A stretch of DNA of 64,000 bases from Formicarius rufipectus (taxonomy: Eukaryota; Chordata; Aves; Passeriformes; Formicariidae): contig VXAU01002350.1 in assembly GCA_013399695.1 (NCBI GenBank), forward strand, positions 593,084 through 657,083, given 5' to 3'. A program made the translations under genes and the position numbers. The notes under the pieces were generated by a model. The model was not told the DNA's origin. It saw only the letters and a list, made by a program, of their open reading frames with translations, and made no database searches. Of the stretch, positions 47,501-59,659 are shown one piece after another (the stretch's first letter is position 1; every line of letters starts with the position of its first letter).

Positions 47501-49298
47501 TGAAAATCTTCATGACAAATGCAGATATTCTTTCAATGCCTGTTATAAGAACTTCTTTAAAAAAAACCGAACACATGATTTTCAAGAAGAAAACAAAACT
47601 GGACACAGCATCTTTGGTAATCAAAATGAATCTTTTAAGCTGAAAAATTACAAAAAAGGGCACAAGTGACTTTGAAAATTTTACACATGGGTGTTGTGAT
47701 AATCATAACAGATTTGTGACTATGAACAAGATTGGTGAAAGAAGTCTCCAGGGTTTGGGGTTTTTTTTGCATTTACTTCAATGCAGTTGATAGTATTTAG
47801 GTGACTTTATTCCCTAGGGAGGCCAGATCAAACTGATACTTGTTTAATTTTAACACATGAATAATTAACTCCAACTTGATTCAGCACCACCAGGCATTAC
47901 AAAACCAGGTTCTCATCAGTTTGTGGATGATTATGTGGATCACCTTTGCAGCAGGTCCCAAATGACAGTATAAAAACAGGAAACTGCTAAAGCAGACAGC
48001 ATATTTTTTTCATGCTAGTTTAATTGACCACTGCTCTGGGCTTTCCTCCCTCCACTCACTGTACATGGGCAGTTTGCATAAAGAAGCAGTGGAAATCTAT
48101 TTGCTTTATATTTAGGAAGAGCCATTCTCTGATCATTTATTTCCTGAGATAAGCTGCCCGTGGAAGGAGAAGGAGAAAGAGAAAACACTGTAGATGGTGT
48201 GGAATGAGAGCTATTTAAGGCTTTGAGAGAGAAGAATAAGAATGTAACACCCCAAACCTGAGGTCAGCTTAAGTTGCTGTAATACCACACTCAAAACATT
48301 ACCTGAAATTACTTGCAATTGTTAGTAAACTTGTTAACTTTCATACCGATAGTTTCTTTAAAGACCAGACAGTTTCTTTGTTTTTCCTCGATCTACAGAA
48401 ATGATTCTGAGATGTTAATACAATGAAACAAAACATGGTGAGGGGGAACGCTAATGGGCTCATGAATACAAAAGAAACCTCCTATTTTAAAAGCTTCGGG
48501 CTGTTCTAGTGGTGGTGCAGAAGTGGTTTTCGTTTAGGTTTGTTATTTTTGCAAGGCAGTCTACAATATTAAAACAAGCAGATCCATCACAGCATATGTG
48601 TCATAATGTATCTCTGTAGTATGCAAACAAGTAAAGCAGTTTCTTGACCTAACAGTGTTATTTCTATTTTATACTAATTTGGATTTACAAGATCCAGCTG
48701 TTTTGGCTCCAAGGCACTGCTAGAAATTACTAAGCCATTTAGAAAACTTGAAATGACTACATGAAGCACAGAGCAAAAAAGGAACAAGGACTTGGATCTG
48801 AAACACAAAGGGATTTTAGATGTCTTAAATGAAAGCTCATTCAATAGTATCTTCTGAACCCCGACTTTGCTTCAGGGTGTTCTCTGCCCAAAAGACTAAT
48901 TATTCTGCTAGAATCTGTGGGTGCCTAGATTTGTGTCCTAGAGATCTTCATGCGACACTCCATGCTCAGAACTCAGTAGCACTCACTAAAGAGTCTGTTC
49001 CTCACCTGTCTTAATGCATAATCTAGAAGTCATTCCCAAACCAGTGCCCGTATTTTTTTCCTAAGTCTCAATACCTGTGCTGCCCAGCCTAGATGGCCTC
49101 TTTTCTAAGCTTGCTGGGTTCTTTCAATCCTGTTTTTAGGATCTACATAAGCACCTACAGACTGAAAGTGGGGCTAATGCAGAACTTGAAGAAATAAAAT
49201 CAAGGAGTAGGTAATTACCAAAAATCCTTTCATGTGTTCTAAAGTCTTTGGGTATGTCTGTTTTTACCAGAACCAGTTCCTGAGGCACCAATAATTTC

Positions 49299-49319
49299 TT
49301 TTTTTTTTTTTTTTTTTTT
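49299..49319. repeat. Poly-T run of 21
   Basis: Twenty-one consecutive T bases. No retroelement body was recognised on its right side, so it is not called as a minus-strand LINE tail. Confidence 0.95.
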
Positions 49320-52300
49320 GTGGACTAAATTGGGCTTCTCATCACCTAAAACTGCTTAGAACCACCTGCTTAGTCTTTCCATCTAAGTCCCAGACCAGTG
49401 TACAAGTATTGAAGATGTTTACTAGCATCACATCTTTACCTTACCTCAAACATTATTATAAGTTGCATTATGAAAAGTCCTTCTGTGACTCCGGCCTCTG
49501 ATTTCTCAGACACCAGTAGTTTTCATGTCCAGACTATGTATTGTTTTGGGGTTTTTTAGTTTTAAAAATTTGTGGGTTTCTCATATTCTTTGTCTTTATT
49601 TTCTTTCATCCTTTGATTTCCAGAGAAAAATTGGCAACTGGAACACAATGTTTCCAGCATAAATATTTCTCAAAAACACTTATATCCATTCTTCACTTTT
49701 TCATTTCCCTTTTACACACTTCAGATTTATTCTTTTCCCTTCTTCTTGATTTCCCTTTAAATGCATCTTCCTGAAAACATGGCAACACTGCCAAGGCTCA
49801 AGGATCCCTTGCTTTTCTTCACATGGCATTACACCTACGATTTTAGGTATTCTTTTAAAACAAATACAGTATTTGTGCTGAAGAGCAGAGACCAACAGAA
49901 ATATGGATATCAGAACCGGGTACAGAAACATCATTCGAAATCAAATCTCTCTTTAAATGCTCTCAGTATGAGGTACAACACACTGAATGAGAGGGACAAT
50001 TCCTGTTGTCTCACCATGCTGTAACATTTCATGAAGGCTTAAACAAGTCTATTTTTGCCCTCAAATCCAAGATGTTTCAGTTCAGCTTTAAAAACTGAAT
50101 GTGGCTTCTCATACATTTTTGTGACTGCTTAGTTTAGGCCTCAGCTGCAGGCAGATGAGCGATTCTAATGCTACGAGGACTAAAAACATGTCTGCAGGCA
50201 GAGAAAGTTAAAATTAGATGGGCTGCTTGTTACTTGTCACATGCTGTCATAGATTGCATGGGTGGCTCCATGTATGTTATACTATAAAAAGATTAGTCAA
50301 AGCCAATGACAGGAAAACAATGAAATTGCAACGCACTGGAAAGGAAAAAGAAAAATAACTCCATACCATTAACAGTCTAAGCCTTTACCCTCGAGTATTT
50401 TTTTTTTAATCTTTTTATTGGTGTTTTGCCAAATTTGTAAATAAAGTTAGAAGATGTCTTCAGGGAAAGGAACTAACTTACAAGATTACTTACAAGCATT
50501 CAATTATAAGCAAAAAAATAAAAATAATATAAAAAAGTGAATATAGTAGAGCACAATGCTTCCATAGAAAGCATAAATAATTAAAATTAGTGTGCATGAT
50601 CATTCTTGAAAACCTATGTTTGAGTCACTGATTCTAATAGAAGAGATGTCCAAACCACAGTGACATATGATTACATTAAACAGGTACAGTAAATCTTTCA
50701 CAGCAGTGGTAGTTTATAGCACTTGGAAAAGTTAAGTGGCTTTTCAGTAAAGACATTTCTGGTAATGACTTCATCTTTCTCTATTCCCCTTTATATAGTT
50801 AATGAGTGAAATGGCAGTGAAAGAATTCTGAATAAATCTGTGATTGAGTACCAGACCCAGGTTTCTCCAGTGAATTGGAAAGGATTGGGAATCTTGACTT
50901 ATCAGAATTCTAACGCCAAGATAAGCTTGATTTAGTTAGAAAGTAATTTTGAAAATTAGGGAAAATATTTCACATTCCAATCATTTATTAAAACAAAAGC
51001 AAATGAAAAAGTGGTTTGAGATTATAGTTTCGTCCAATTTTCCATCTTTCCTGGATTAAAACTAATAGCACTGTATTGTGATCCTTGCAATTTTATTAGA
51101 ATTTAATCAACAAACACAAAAATGAAAAATAACTTCCTTGATTATTGAATTATATTTCAGAAATCAGGTGTTAAAATATCTGGGATAGTCAGCTATAAGA
51201 TTTTTTTAATAATAATTTTCACTTCTGCAGGAAAAAGCATTGGGTCAAATTTTTTAATGAACAACTCTTTTGCAAGAAAAAAAGAATTTTGGTTAAAAGA
51301 AAAAAGTGTTTTCTTATGTAAAAACTTTAATAGTTAATTCAGACATAGAGAATCACTTTGCATAAACATTTTAAAATTATTTAATATCAAATTAACTCTT
51401 ACTTCACAAAACCACTATTTCGTTAAGAATTTTTTTCTGCACTTTTTTCCACATGAATGAATGAGGTATTTGAAAGAAACTATTTTTAATTACATTTATA
51501 AATGGGCTACAAGTACACTGTATTTATACATTTACTTCTGGATTTCTCTAGTAGATGGAAATAGCCATCTATTTCTGTGTAAACTGCATATTTAATCAGA
51601 CCATATAGTCAGAAGAAGGGCTCAATGCACTCAGTGTTGTGAAAATTCAACTTCATAACTAAAGTTCAGATTTCAGTATGTGAACGGATAAATAAACTAG
51701 TTTCATGTAAAACCAAAAGAAAACTAATAAAGCTCGTGGGGAACACAGAGAAACCCATTTGTCCCATTATAGACTGCACCCAATCCCTTTATAAAGAGTT
51801 TTCCATTAACAAAAGTTGTAAGTCTTTCCTGAATATCTGGAGACTAAGGACAAAGTTGGAGAGGATTCACAGTGAGAGGAAGACATTGGAAAGGGTCAGA
51901 TTTGCATCAGTTTGAAGAGAAAGAGGTTTTGCTGAATTTGCAATATCTGACAGAAGAGATATGCACTCTTCCTACATTGTTCAGACAATGCAGGGAAATG
52001 GTAGAGGATATTACCATTTATTCCCACTGCCCTTTCCATATGATATGAAGCTAGATCCTTATTCATGTGGACTCTTTTAAGGGTCAGGAGGAAGGTGAGG
52101 TCTAAAATGAGTAATGACATCTAACATAGACTTCAAACTGAACTGGTTGTTACCACTGGTTGCCACTACTTAAAAGGGTAAGGAAAATAGTGTGAAAATA
52201 TACTTTCACCATAAATACCTCTTTTTTAAAAAAATTTAAGTAGTAAACTATTACAGGGATTGGATTAATAAATGGAAGAAAATTTGCTGTACTTTATCAG

Positions 52301-52718
52301 TATACTCTCTAAAATATCTTGTCTTTAATAGTGAACAATTTCATAAGTTTTTAAAATGTCTGAATGAGAAATGAGAAACATCAGAGATTTATAAAGTGTA
52401 AGAAACTACTTAAATATGTATTGATCAACAAACTGATAACAAAATCTTTAATTGCATATATCATGTTCCCTATTTACAATTCCATTATATAATCAAATCA
52501 ACAAATCTTAAAATACATGCATGGTCAAGACTAACAGATGGCGATCTTTCTCTGCACAAAAACACCTTAAAAAACTGATCTCTGAATAGTAGTTGGCAGG
52601 AAAAATATGCAGATGGCTGAAGTAACTCTAATATACATCCATTACTGATACTAAATTAAATGGGATAGAAAATTACACATCATAATCACTGATGATTAAT
52701 TATGAACAACAGACATTT

Positions 52719-52733
52719 TATATATATATATAT
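52719..52733. repeat. (TA)n dinucleotide repeat
   Basis: Seven and a half uninterrupted TA units. Confidence 0.9.
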
Positions 52734-55700
52734 GTGTTAGTTCTTGAAGTGAACTGCGAAAGCAGCTACGCATTGAATAAAAAGATTAAAACCCAAATTA
52801 GATATGCTGTTGGCAAAAACAAAACCAAGCCAAAAATCCATAACTAGTCAAACAGCTGCTCAATACAATAGGCATCTCTTGCACTGTGCCCTGAAGGTCA
52901 GTCATCTACAACTCTGATGGCATGTCAAGAGGCATGATTTGCTTCAGCTGAAGAGATGTCTGCCCATCACTGAAATATAGCCAGTCTGCTTTAAATTTAG
53001 ATCATTTTTTTCCCTCAGACAAACAGGAGATAATCTGTATTGTGCACCCATGAGCATAATAAAGAACCTGGCAATTGAGCACACATCAGAGGGCTGAAAT
53101 AGCTTTAGGCTACCTATGTTTGGACTACAAGGGTATAGTAGTGGTACTTAACACCATTCAAAATTGTCACAGAGGCCATTAAATTCCAAGTTGCATTCTG
53201 GACTGTTGTATAGTCTATACAACCATGTCAGCACTTCGGAGCAGACTTCCATCCTTTTACCTCGACCTACTGGCCTCCACACCAGTGCTACCTCATGCCA
53301 GTATCACACACCCCGCCTTGAGAGTCCTCAGCATCCTCCCCTAGGCTGTTATCAGTGGTCCCAGAGTTTGTGTGTCCATTTAACGTAATGGAGTTCTTCC
53401 CAAAATTGCTGAGTCTACACTTAGATCAAACACAGCATCAGCATCTAGATCATGCTTCAGCTAAAATAATTTCCTTTTCTGATGAGAAACTTATCCTGTA
53501 TTATCTACATCCTAATTAAAATACAAGTTATTAGAGAACAAGGGAAAACACGGGGGACAAAAACCCAATGTATTTCACTTAACTTTTATTAGAGAAAGAC
53601 TCAAAACATATGCCACATTTCCTTTGTCAGTAAGGATGTTCACCTTTCCCTTTAACAAGCAAATGTCAACTCTATTCATCAAAAAGGGTTGTAACGTGTC
53701 TTCACTACCTTCTTTATTGTATCAAGCAACTTATCTGTGACATAATAGTTACTGTAGTATCTTAACACAGCATAAGCAAAGAAAAAAAAAGAAAAACAAC
53801 AAAAACAGTTCTGGTACAGAGAGCCACAGTTTGCTGACAGTTACTTACCAGTTTACTGAAAACATATTCTTCCAATGGGACAATCAAGTTTCAGTCATTG
53901 CAACACTTTCAAGCCTTTCTAAAAATAACGAAGGCAGAGACTCAATCAACCTTACTCCAGGTTTAATCATGTTTTGGTTTCATTTAATTGTAGTTCCTAG
54001 GTCTACTTATTTTGAAATTATGCCTTTTTTTGGCATTTGGAAAACGGCATTTGGAGTCACTTTCTCAGACTATCATGTCTCACAGCCATTTTTTTTCTGT
54101 TATTGTTTTCCATTCCCCAACAGCCTAGTCAGATTTACAATACAATTTCCTTGAGAAACTTCACTTGAGAGACATCAGGAAGATTGAATGGATCCAGACC
54201 ACTCAAGAGAATAAGATTAAGCAATCTTCAGAAGGTTGGCAGAACTAATTTTGAAGGAAGATACCGGCTCATAATTTCAAAGTCAGTCATTTTATTGAAC
54301 AATTTTATTCCAAAATGCTTGATTAATGAGTTTGATATATTATTTCAGTGGATTCCACCTGATCAGCAGGACCTGTGGCTTATAGCAGTACTGCATGAAA
54401 GTATTGTGCATAAATGACATATTTTTCTGGTGTACTTTTGTAGTGTGCCAATTTGTACAATTGCCAGATGATAGAAAAATAATACTGGGGATATGGAGAG
54501 GAGAAACTGAAATGGGTATTTAAATCGTTCAGACTGTATTATTGTTCTGACATTTTAAGGCAATGTATTACTGTGAAATCTGAATTTCATGAAAGTTACA
54601 GATTTGCAATTCTATTTAATCTTTATGAATGGTGAAGGCAAGGCATGTTATCAAATACATTAATTTCTCAAAAAGTGATTTATATTTTTTTACTTCCTTA
54701 TGTAAGGAGAGATAAAATTGTGCTTATGGACCCAAAACTAAAATTCCTATGTTTGTCTTGAGAATAAAATCTACTTGAGGTGATTTAACATTCAGACTTA
54801 TTTAAAATGGCTCTCTATATTATCTCTAGGATACCTTTATATCATTTTTGCATCTCAAATTTATAATATATCCAAATTTGCATGAAAACTTTAATTAATA
54901 AGATAGGACAATCTTTGTGACAGATAGCCAGTTTCAGTAAAGAACATTAATGATTTTCTGCAGAAACAGACAGCAGTGAGCTAGTGTAATTAAAAAAAAA
55001 ATTATTAATTAAATCATTATGAGTTAACCTTAGCCATCCAGAATTTTGAATCATTAGGGAAGTGCAGTGCTTTAATTGCACTTTTTATACTTTTAGTCAA
55101 AATGTCAAAGGTATGCTCTGAATTGCATATTATCTGAAGGCTTGATTACTTGCTTGTTAATAATTGTATCACTCATCTGCAAATAAACTCTTCTGACATT
55201 TAGCTTTACTCTGCTTTTTAAATGGAGACATGATTTAGCTAAGGCAAAGAAGAGAACACAAAATAGGAAGCATATAGAATTAATTATTTACTGTATAAAA
55301 CTACATTTACATTCAACTGCATCAGATCATATTGGCTGGGGGTTTTAAACTCTTAGTGGCTGTGGATGTAGATGATACCCTTTTTGGATTCATCTGCCCT
55401 CTGCCTGCCCTCTGCTCTTGCTCCTGCTGCTGCCCATCTGCCAAGAGTGTCCCTCCCATTTCACTCAGAAGTTCCAGTTCAGCAACGACTGTTTGAGTAG
55501 TCAGGCTAACAGTTTAAGTCACTGCATTGTCTGGACTAATAAAAAGATGCAGAGCTAATAATATATTACTTAAGCTAATAAATGTCACTGCACAGGAAAT
55601 GGATTGAGAAGCCCTCATGTGAGCATAACAATGTCTTACACAGAGGGGTTTTGGAAAGGTTACATACCCACTGCTAAGCTTTTAAGTAGTCTTCAGGGTT

Positions 55701-56051
55701 CAGTGGGTGTAGGTCATACCCTGGTTAAATCACATCTTTTGGTGGTGATGTTTCCATCCAGACATAAAATACTTTGATCACACAAACCTTGACAACATTG
55801 TGCAAGAGCTAGGTGGGAGCAGACTGCCAATATGAAGAGCAGAGAACAAATCCTAACATGCTCCAAGTTCTTCTGTACTAGATGCTTAACCACGCTGGAT
55901 CCAAGGTAGTTTCCTCTGTTCTGACCTGTCTAGGCTTGTTCAGCAAACAGAGAAACTGGGCTGCAGGTCTGCTGACAGCACATATAAAATTTCAGTGCTG
56001 GATTTGGTTGCAACAAATACTTTGTTTGGGATAGTATCTTTATCGTGATAA

Positions 56052-56220
56052 TCAGTCTGGAAAAGACAAGGTTCCAGGAGACCTTATAGCAGCCTTCCAG
56101 TTTCTAAAGGGAGCCTACAAAAGAGCTAAAGAGGGACTTTTGACAAGGGCTTGTAGTGGTAGGAGAAAGGGGAATGGCTTTAAAAGTCCCTTCCAATACA
56201 AAGCATTCTATGATTCTATA
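56052..56220 (+). mobile_element. CR1 LINE 3' end, plus strand, large internal deletion
   Basis: GGAGACCTTATAGCAGCCTT, AAAGGGAGCCTACAAAAG and GGGGAATGGCTTTAAAA are the normal CR1 order. The copy then jumps straight to GTCCCTTCCAATACAAAGC and the tail ATTCTATGATTCTATA. The part containing the GTGGATGCCCCATCCCTGG region is absent, an internal loss of around 250 bp. Confidence 0.88.
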
Positions 56221-57039
56221 ATTATACAATTCCATTTTGTACTACAGGGTGGACTGGGTCTGGATAGAAAATTTTCCAAAATAACTCCCTATCAGCTTAC
56301 AAACAGACTGTATTCTATTAATTTCACTGTTTACTGGCTAATATTAGCAAATAGTTTCTATTTCCTGGGTAGCTGAGGTGGGGGGGAAAGTGATTGTAAC
56401 ACTATTTTTACTGTCACTGTAACTTGTTCCTATATGGATGGACATGAGAGAGGAGAAATATTGCACTCATGTTCTTAAAAATATAACTTCTAATATTTTA
56501 TGTAGCAATTTATAAAGATTAGTAAATTGTCTCAAGTAATTAATTGAGTGTCTTGCAACTCTTTAAGTCATGCCTCACTTCTCACAACATCTCCCACAAG
56601 GTCTCCCACAAGTATCTTCAGGTTTCACTATGAAGCATGCCATACAAGTCTGAGGTGAGCACCTCACACGTGATTGCCAGTGCTGAGCTCCTCACTATAG
56701 CACCTCCTGGTTTGAGAGGTGCAGAACTAATGAGCTATTTCCCAGTAATATTCAACACATCATAGTAATTTATTGCAATTTAAATATTTCCTATTGTTGT
56801 ACTGAATATTATGGATGTGTAGAGTGTCATACAAACAAAGGATGTGCTGATTCTCCTGCTCCAAAGTGCTAATCTTACATTCATCCCTCAAAGTGAGAGG
56901 CTGGTGCTGCACTACTGCAGCTAATTTGTACACTGTCAATAGTTAAATGCAGTCAGAACCCAGATAAGAAAATGGGTAGAGTCATGTTTCCAGTTGCTGC
57001 CTTGCAAATTACAAAGCAGAATTTCCTGATCAAAAAGTT

Positions 57040-57158
57040 AAAAAAAAACCAAACCAAACAAAACAAAACAAAAAAAAACCCAAACAAACAAAACAAAATA
57101 AAACAAACTCAAAACAAAACAAAAAACAAACAAACAAAAAATCAAACAAAACAAAATC
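57040..57158 (+). repeat. (AAAAC)n / A-rich simple repeat
   Basis: About 120 bp of AAAC, AAAAC and AAATAAAAC units. It produces a Lys/Asn/Gln/Thr-rich open frame on the plus strand that is not a gene. Confidence 0.92.
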
Positions 57159-57856
57159 ACAAAGCAATTAAGATGAAAAGGAAAAACTAGAACTAGGTCC
57201 CAGAATTAATAACTGTCTGTCTGAGCTCAAATGTCAAACTTGCCGCTTGGATGTGGTCTCAAAGGTGTTGTATATCACCTAGAAATTTCTGCACTTCTTC
57301 CTCCTGCTGCCACTTGGCCTCTACCAAGACCACGTGTCAGAAAATCAGGTCCAAGGTTTTACTTAGAGAAATACAGGAGGATATATTTCATAACAGACTG
57401 ATGAAAGACATCATTGAATGTATCACTCTGCTTTTTTCATCTGTACTCAATGCGTCAAAGCTATCTTGAAAGAACTTGGATTAAACTTTTCCAACATTGG
57501 TAAAATTTGTAGTCAGTACTGTGGAGTTAGAGGATTTTAAAATACATTTTATTTCCTGAAAATCTGTGTACCTTTTATACTTATAAAATAGCCTTTTCCT
57601 GTTAATGGAGACCATCCTCCACAGCAGAAGTAATTAAAAAATACACTGTGATCATGATCCATAAGAAAACAAAATATAATTAAAACCTATAAAAAGTGAG
57701 GAGAGAAATGTAGTGGACACAGTAATCTCCGGATGTTTTATATAAGAGTTTGACATACCTTCTGTAAGTAAGAATACAAAGCATTCAGAAGAGCTTTATT
57801 ATGTATTTAAAAAACCCTATAAAACAAGAAAATTACATCCAATAAAATATAAAATA

Positions 57857-57975
57857 ATAGAATGGTTTGGGATGGACAAACTTTAAAGACTGGCTAATTC
57901 CAACCTCTCTGCCATGGGCAGGAACACCTTCCCCTAGGCCAGGTGGCTCAAAGCACCATCTAACCATCCACAATA
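57857..57975 (-). mobile_element. CR1 LINE 3' end, minus strand
   Basis: ATAGAATGGTTTGGGATGG, then CCATGGGCAGGAACACC, TAGGCCAGGTGGCTCAAAGC and CCATCTAACCATCC is the antisense of the CR1 terminal region. The tail (ATAGAAT) is preserved at the left end. Confidence 0.88.
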
Positions 57976-58139
57976 CGACTGCTGGATCTTAAGCATGCAA
58001 GAAAAATATAATTTATATGGAAAAAACTCGTTAACCTCAATAGTTGGGTTTATCATTAGGAGCTGTCAAATGGGTAGTCCAGCAGAGACAAAGCTCTCTC
58101 AGTCCCACATTCCTTGGGGCTGTCAATAGTGGGGCTGAG

Positions 58140-58440
58140 CACATATAACCAAATGGTTCATGTCAGGGCACTAAGGGGCTTGACTGTCCTTGCCCAGCCC
58201 CCCTGACATGCCCCCTAGCTAGCCATGGTGGGACCTTAGGACAGCTCAGGGAGGTGCCCAATGCCCACAGCTGCCCTAGTACCCCCCAGCTGCCCTGCTC
58301 CTGGCTGATGTTTGAGCCTGGCAGGGCTCAAGATGCCAAGCCCTGATCTGACAGACCTTGAAGGAACACCCCACTGCTCCGAAGAGGAGCCCTCATGGGG
58401 ATGGCAGCCAGGGTGGGAGCTCCATTTCCAAGACTAGATT
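58140..58440. repeat. GC-rich block, probable dispersed repeat copy B
   Basis: GC-rich segment sharing motif order with the block at about 41750: CATGTCAGGGCACTAAGGGG, TGACTGTCCTTGCCCAGCCC and TAGCCATGG. It ends about 240 bp left of the second solo LTR but is outside its target duplication. Confidence 0.5.
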
Positions 58441-58678
58441 ACAGCCCCCACCAGCCATGGTTCTTCTGTGCCTCACTTTATCCAATCAACCCCAAAAGGC
58501 AGGAGTGGCAATAGGGAACCTCAGTGAGATGTGATCTCATTCATATCTTCATGTCACTATTTTTGGGAATATTTAGGTTATGTGGTGTCCCCTACAGCAT
58601 GGTCTTCTTTCCTTTTTCCACTAAGCATTAAACCTTGAGCCTTCTACAGTTCAAAGGCCCATTTTCTTTAAAAGGCCA

Positions 58679-59654
58679 TGTCGTGGTTTCACCCACTGTC
58701 CACCCAAAACCTCCAGGCTTCCCCCCCCCCTTTCCTTCCATGAGGGAAAGGGGAAAAAGGAAAGAAAAAAAAAAGCTGAGAGATAATGGCAAAACAAACT
58801 CAGAGTAGCTAAATACTTAAATTTATTACTAACAAGATAAGAACTAAAACTAAAGGGTAAGAAATAAATCAGTCTTAAGAACACTTCTCCCACTCCTCCC
58901 TCCCTCCAACAGTTCGAGAGAGCAGGGAATGAGAGTTTCTCAGGTGGTGGTCGTGCTGCTGGCATTGGTCTTGTCCTGTGGGTCACTCCATGGGGTTTCT
59001 GTGGGCTGCAGTTGGGACACCGTGCTCCACCACGGTTTGCAGGGGGGCCATGAAGCTCTTAATCTTTCCCCTGCTCCTGTGGGGTCCCTCCCATGGGAGA
59101 CAGTCCTCAAACTTCTCCATCATGAGTCCACCCCCCGGGCAACACTCCTACCGGGAAAAAACCTATTCCAGGTGCGTCTCCTTCTCCAGGAGTCATGGCT
59201 GCAAGTCTCTTCCAGGATCTCGCTCCATCCTGGGTCTTCCCCAGGGCAACAGCTCCTTCAGGGGCTTCACCTGCTCCTCCAGGGATGCAAGGGGTCTCCT
59301 TCAGGGGCTGCAGGGGTCTCCTTCAGGGGGTCTCTAAACCCCAATAGATCTCCACGGGCTTGGGGGGAGGGGGGGAAATAGCTTTCAGTCCTTCCCCCCC
59401 TCCCCCTGCTCCAGCATGGTTCTTCTTCGCCTCCTCCTGCTCTTCTTCTTCTTCTGACCTTGGTCTCTGTCTGTCTGTCTTGTTATCTCAAAGCTGGAAT
59501 TTTTCAACTGCACAAACACTCCAATTCTTGCATATGTATCGCAGAGGCGTAACTGTAATTTTAATTAGCTCAACAGGACAGGAGAAACTTCTAGCAGCTT
59601 CTACTAAAGTACTTCTACTTTTCTACTAAAATTCAGCTATGGAAACCCATGACA
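58679..59654 (-). mobile_element. Solo LTR of an avian endogenous retrovirus, minus strand
   Basis: This 976-bp element has plus-strand ends TGTCGTGGTTTCACC and GGAAACCCATGACA, which form an imperfect terminal inverted repeat with TG...CA ends. Perfect 5-bp duplications GGCCA flank it at 58674-58678 and 59655-59659. The TGTCGTGGTTT start is the antisense 3' end of a common avian LTR type, and an AATAAA on the minus strand (58827-58822) agrees with minus orientation. No internal retroviral coding adjoins it. Open frames of 111-150 residues inside it are C/T-rich composition artefacts. Confidence 0.88.
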
Positions 59655-59659
59655 GGCCA

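Larger units (their letters stand above)
43991..56051. other. Intergenic, AT-rich
   Basis: A long AT-rich stretch with a degenerate CTAATACA-type tandem (44425-44515), a 21-base T-run (49299-49319) and a TA run (52719-52733). No exon was confirmed. Weak cadherin-like coding remnants at 45980-46590 are discussed as a finding. Confidence 0.6.

Noticed and set aside
58929..59381. 150-residue open frame, longest in the window
   Set aside because: It lies wholly inside the minus-strand solo LTR and is Ser/Leu/Gly-rich from C/T-rich sequence.
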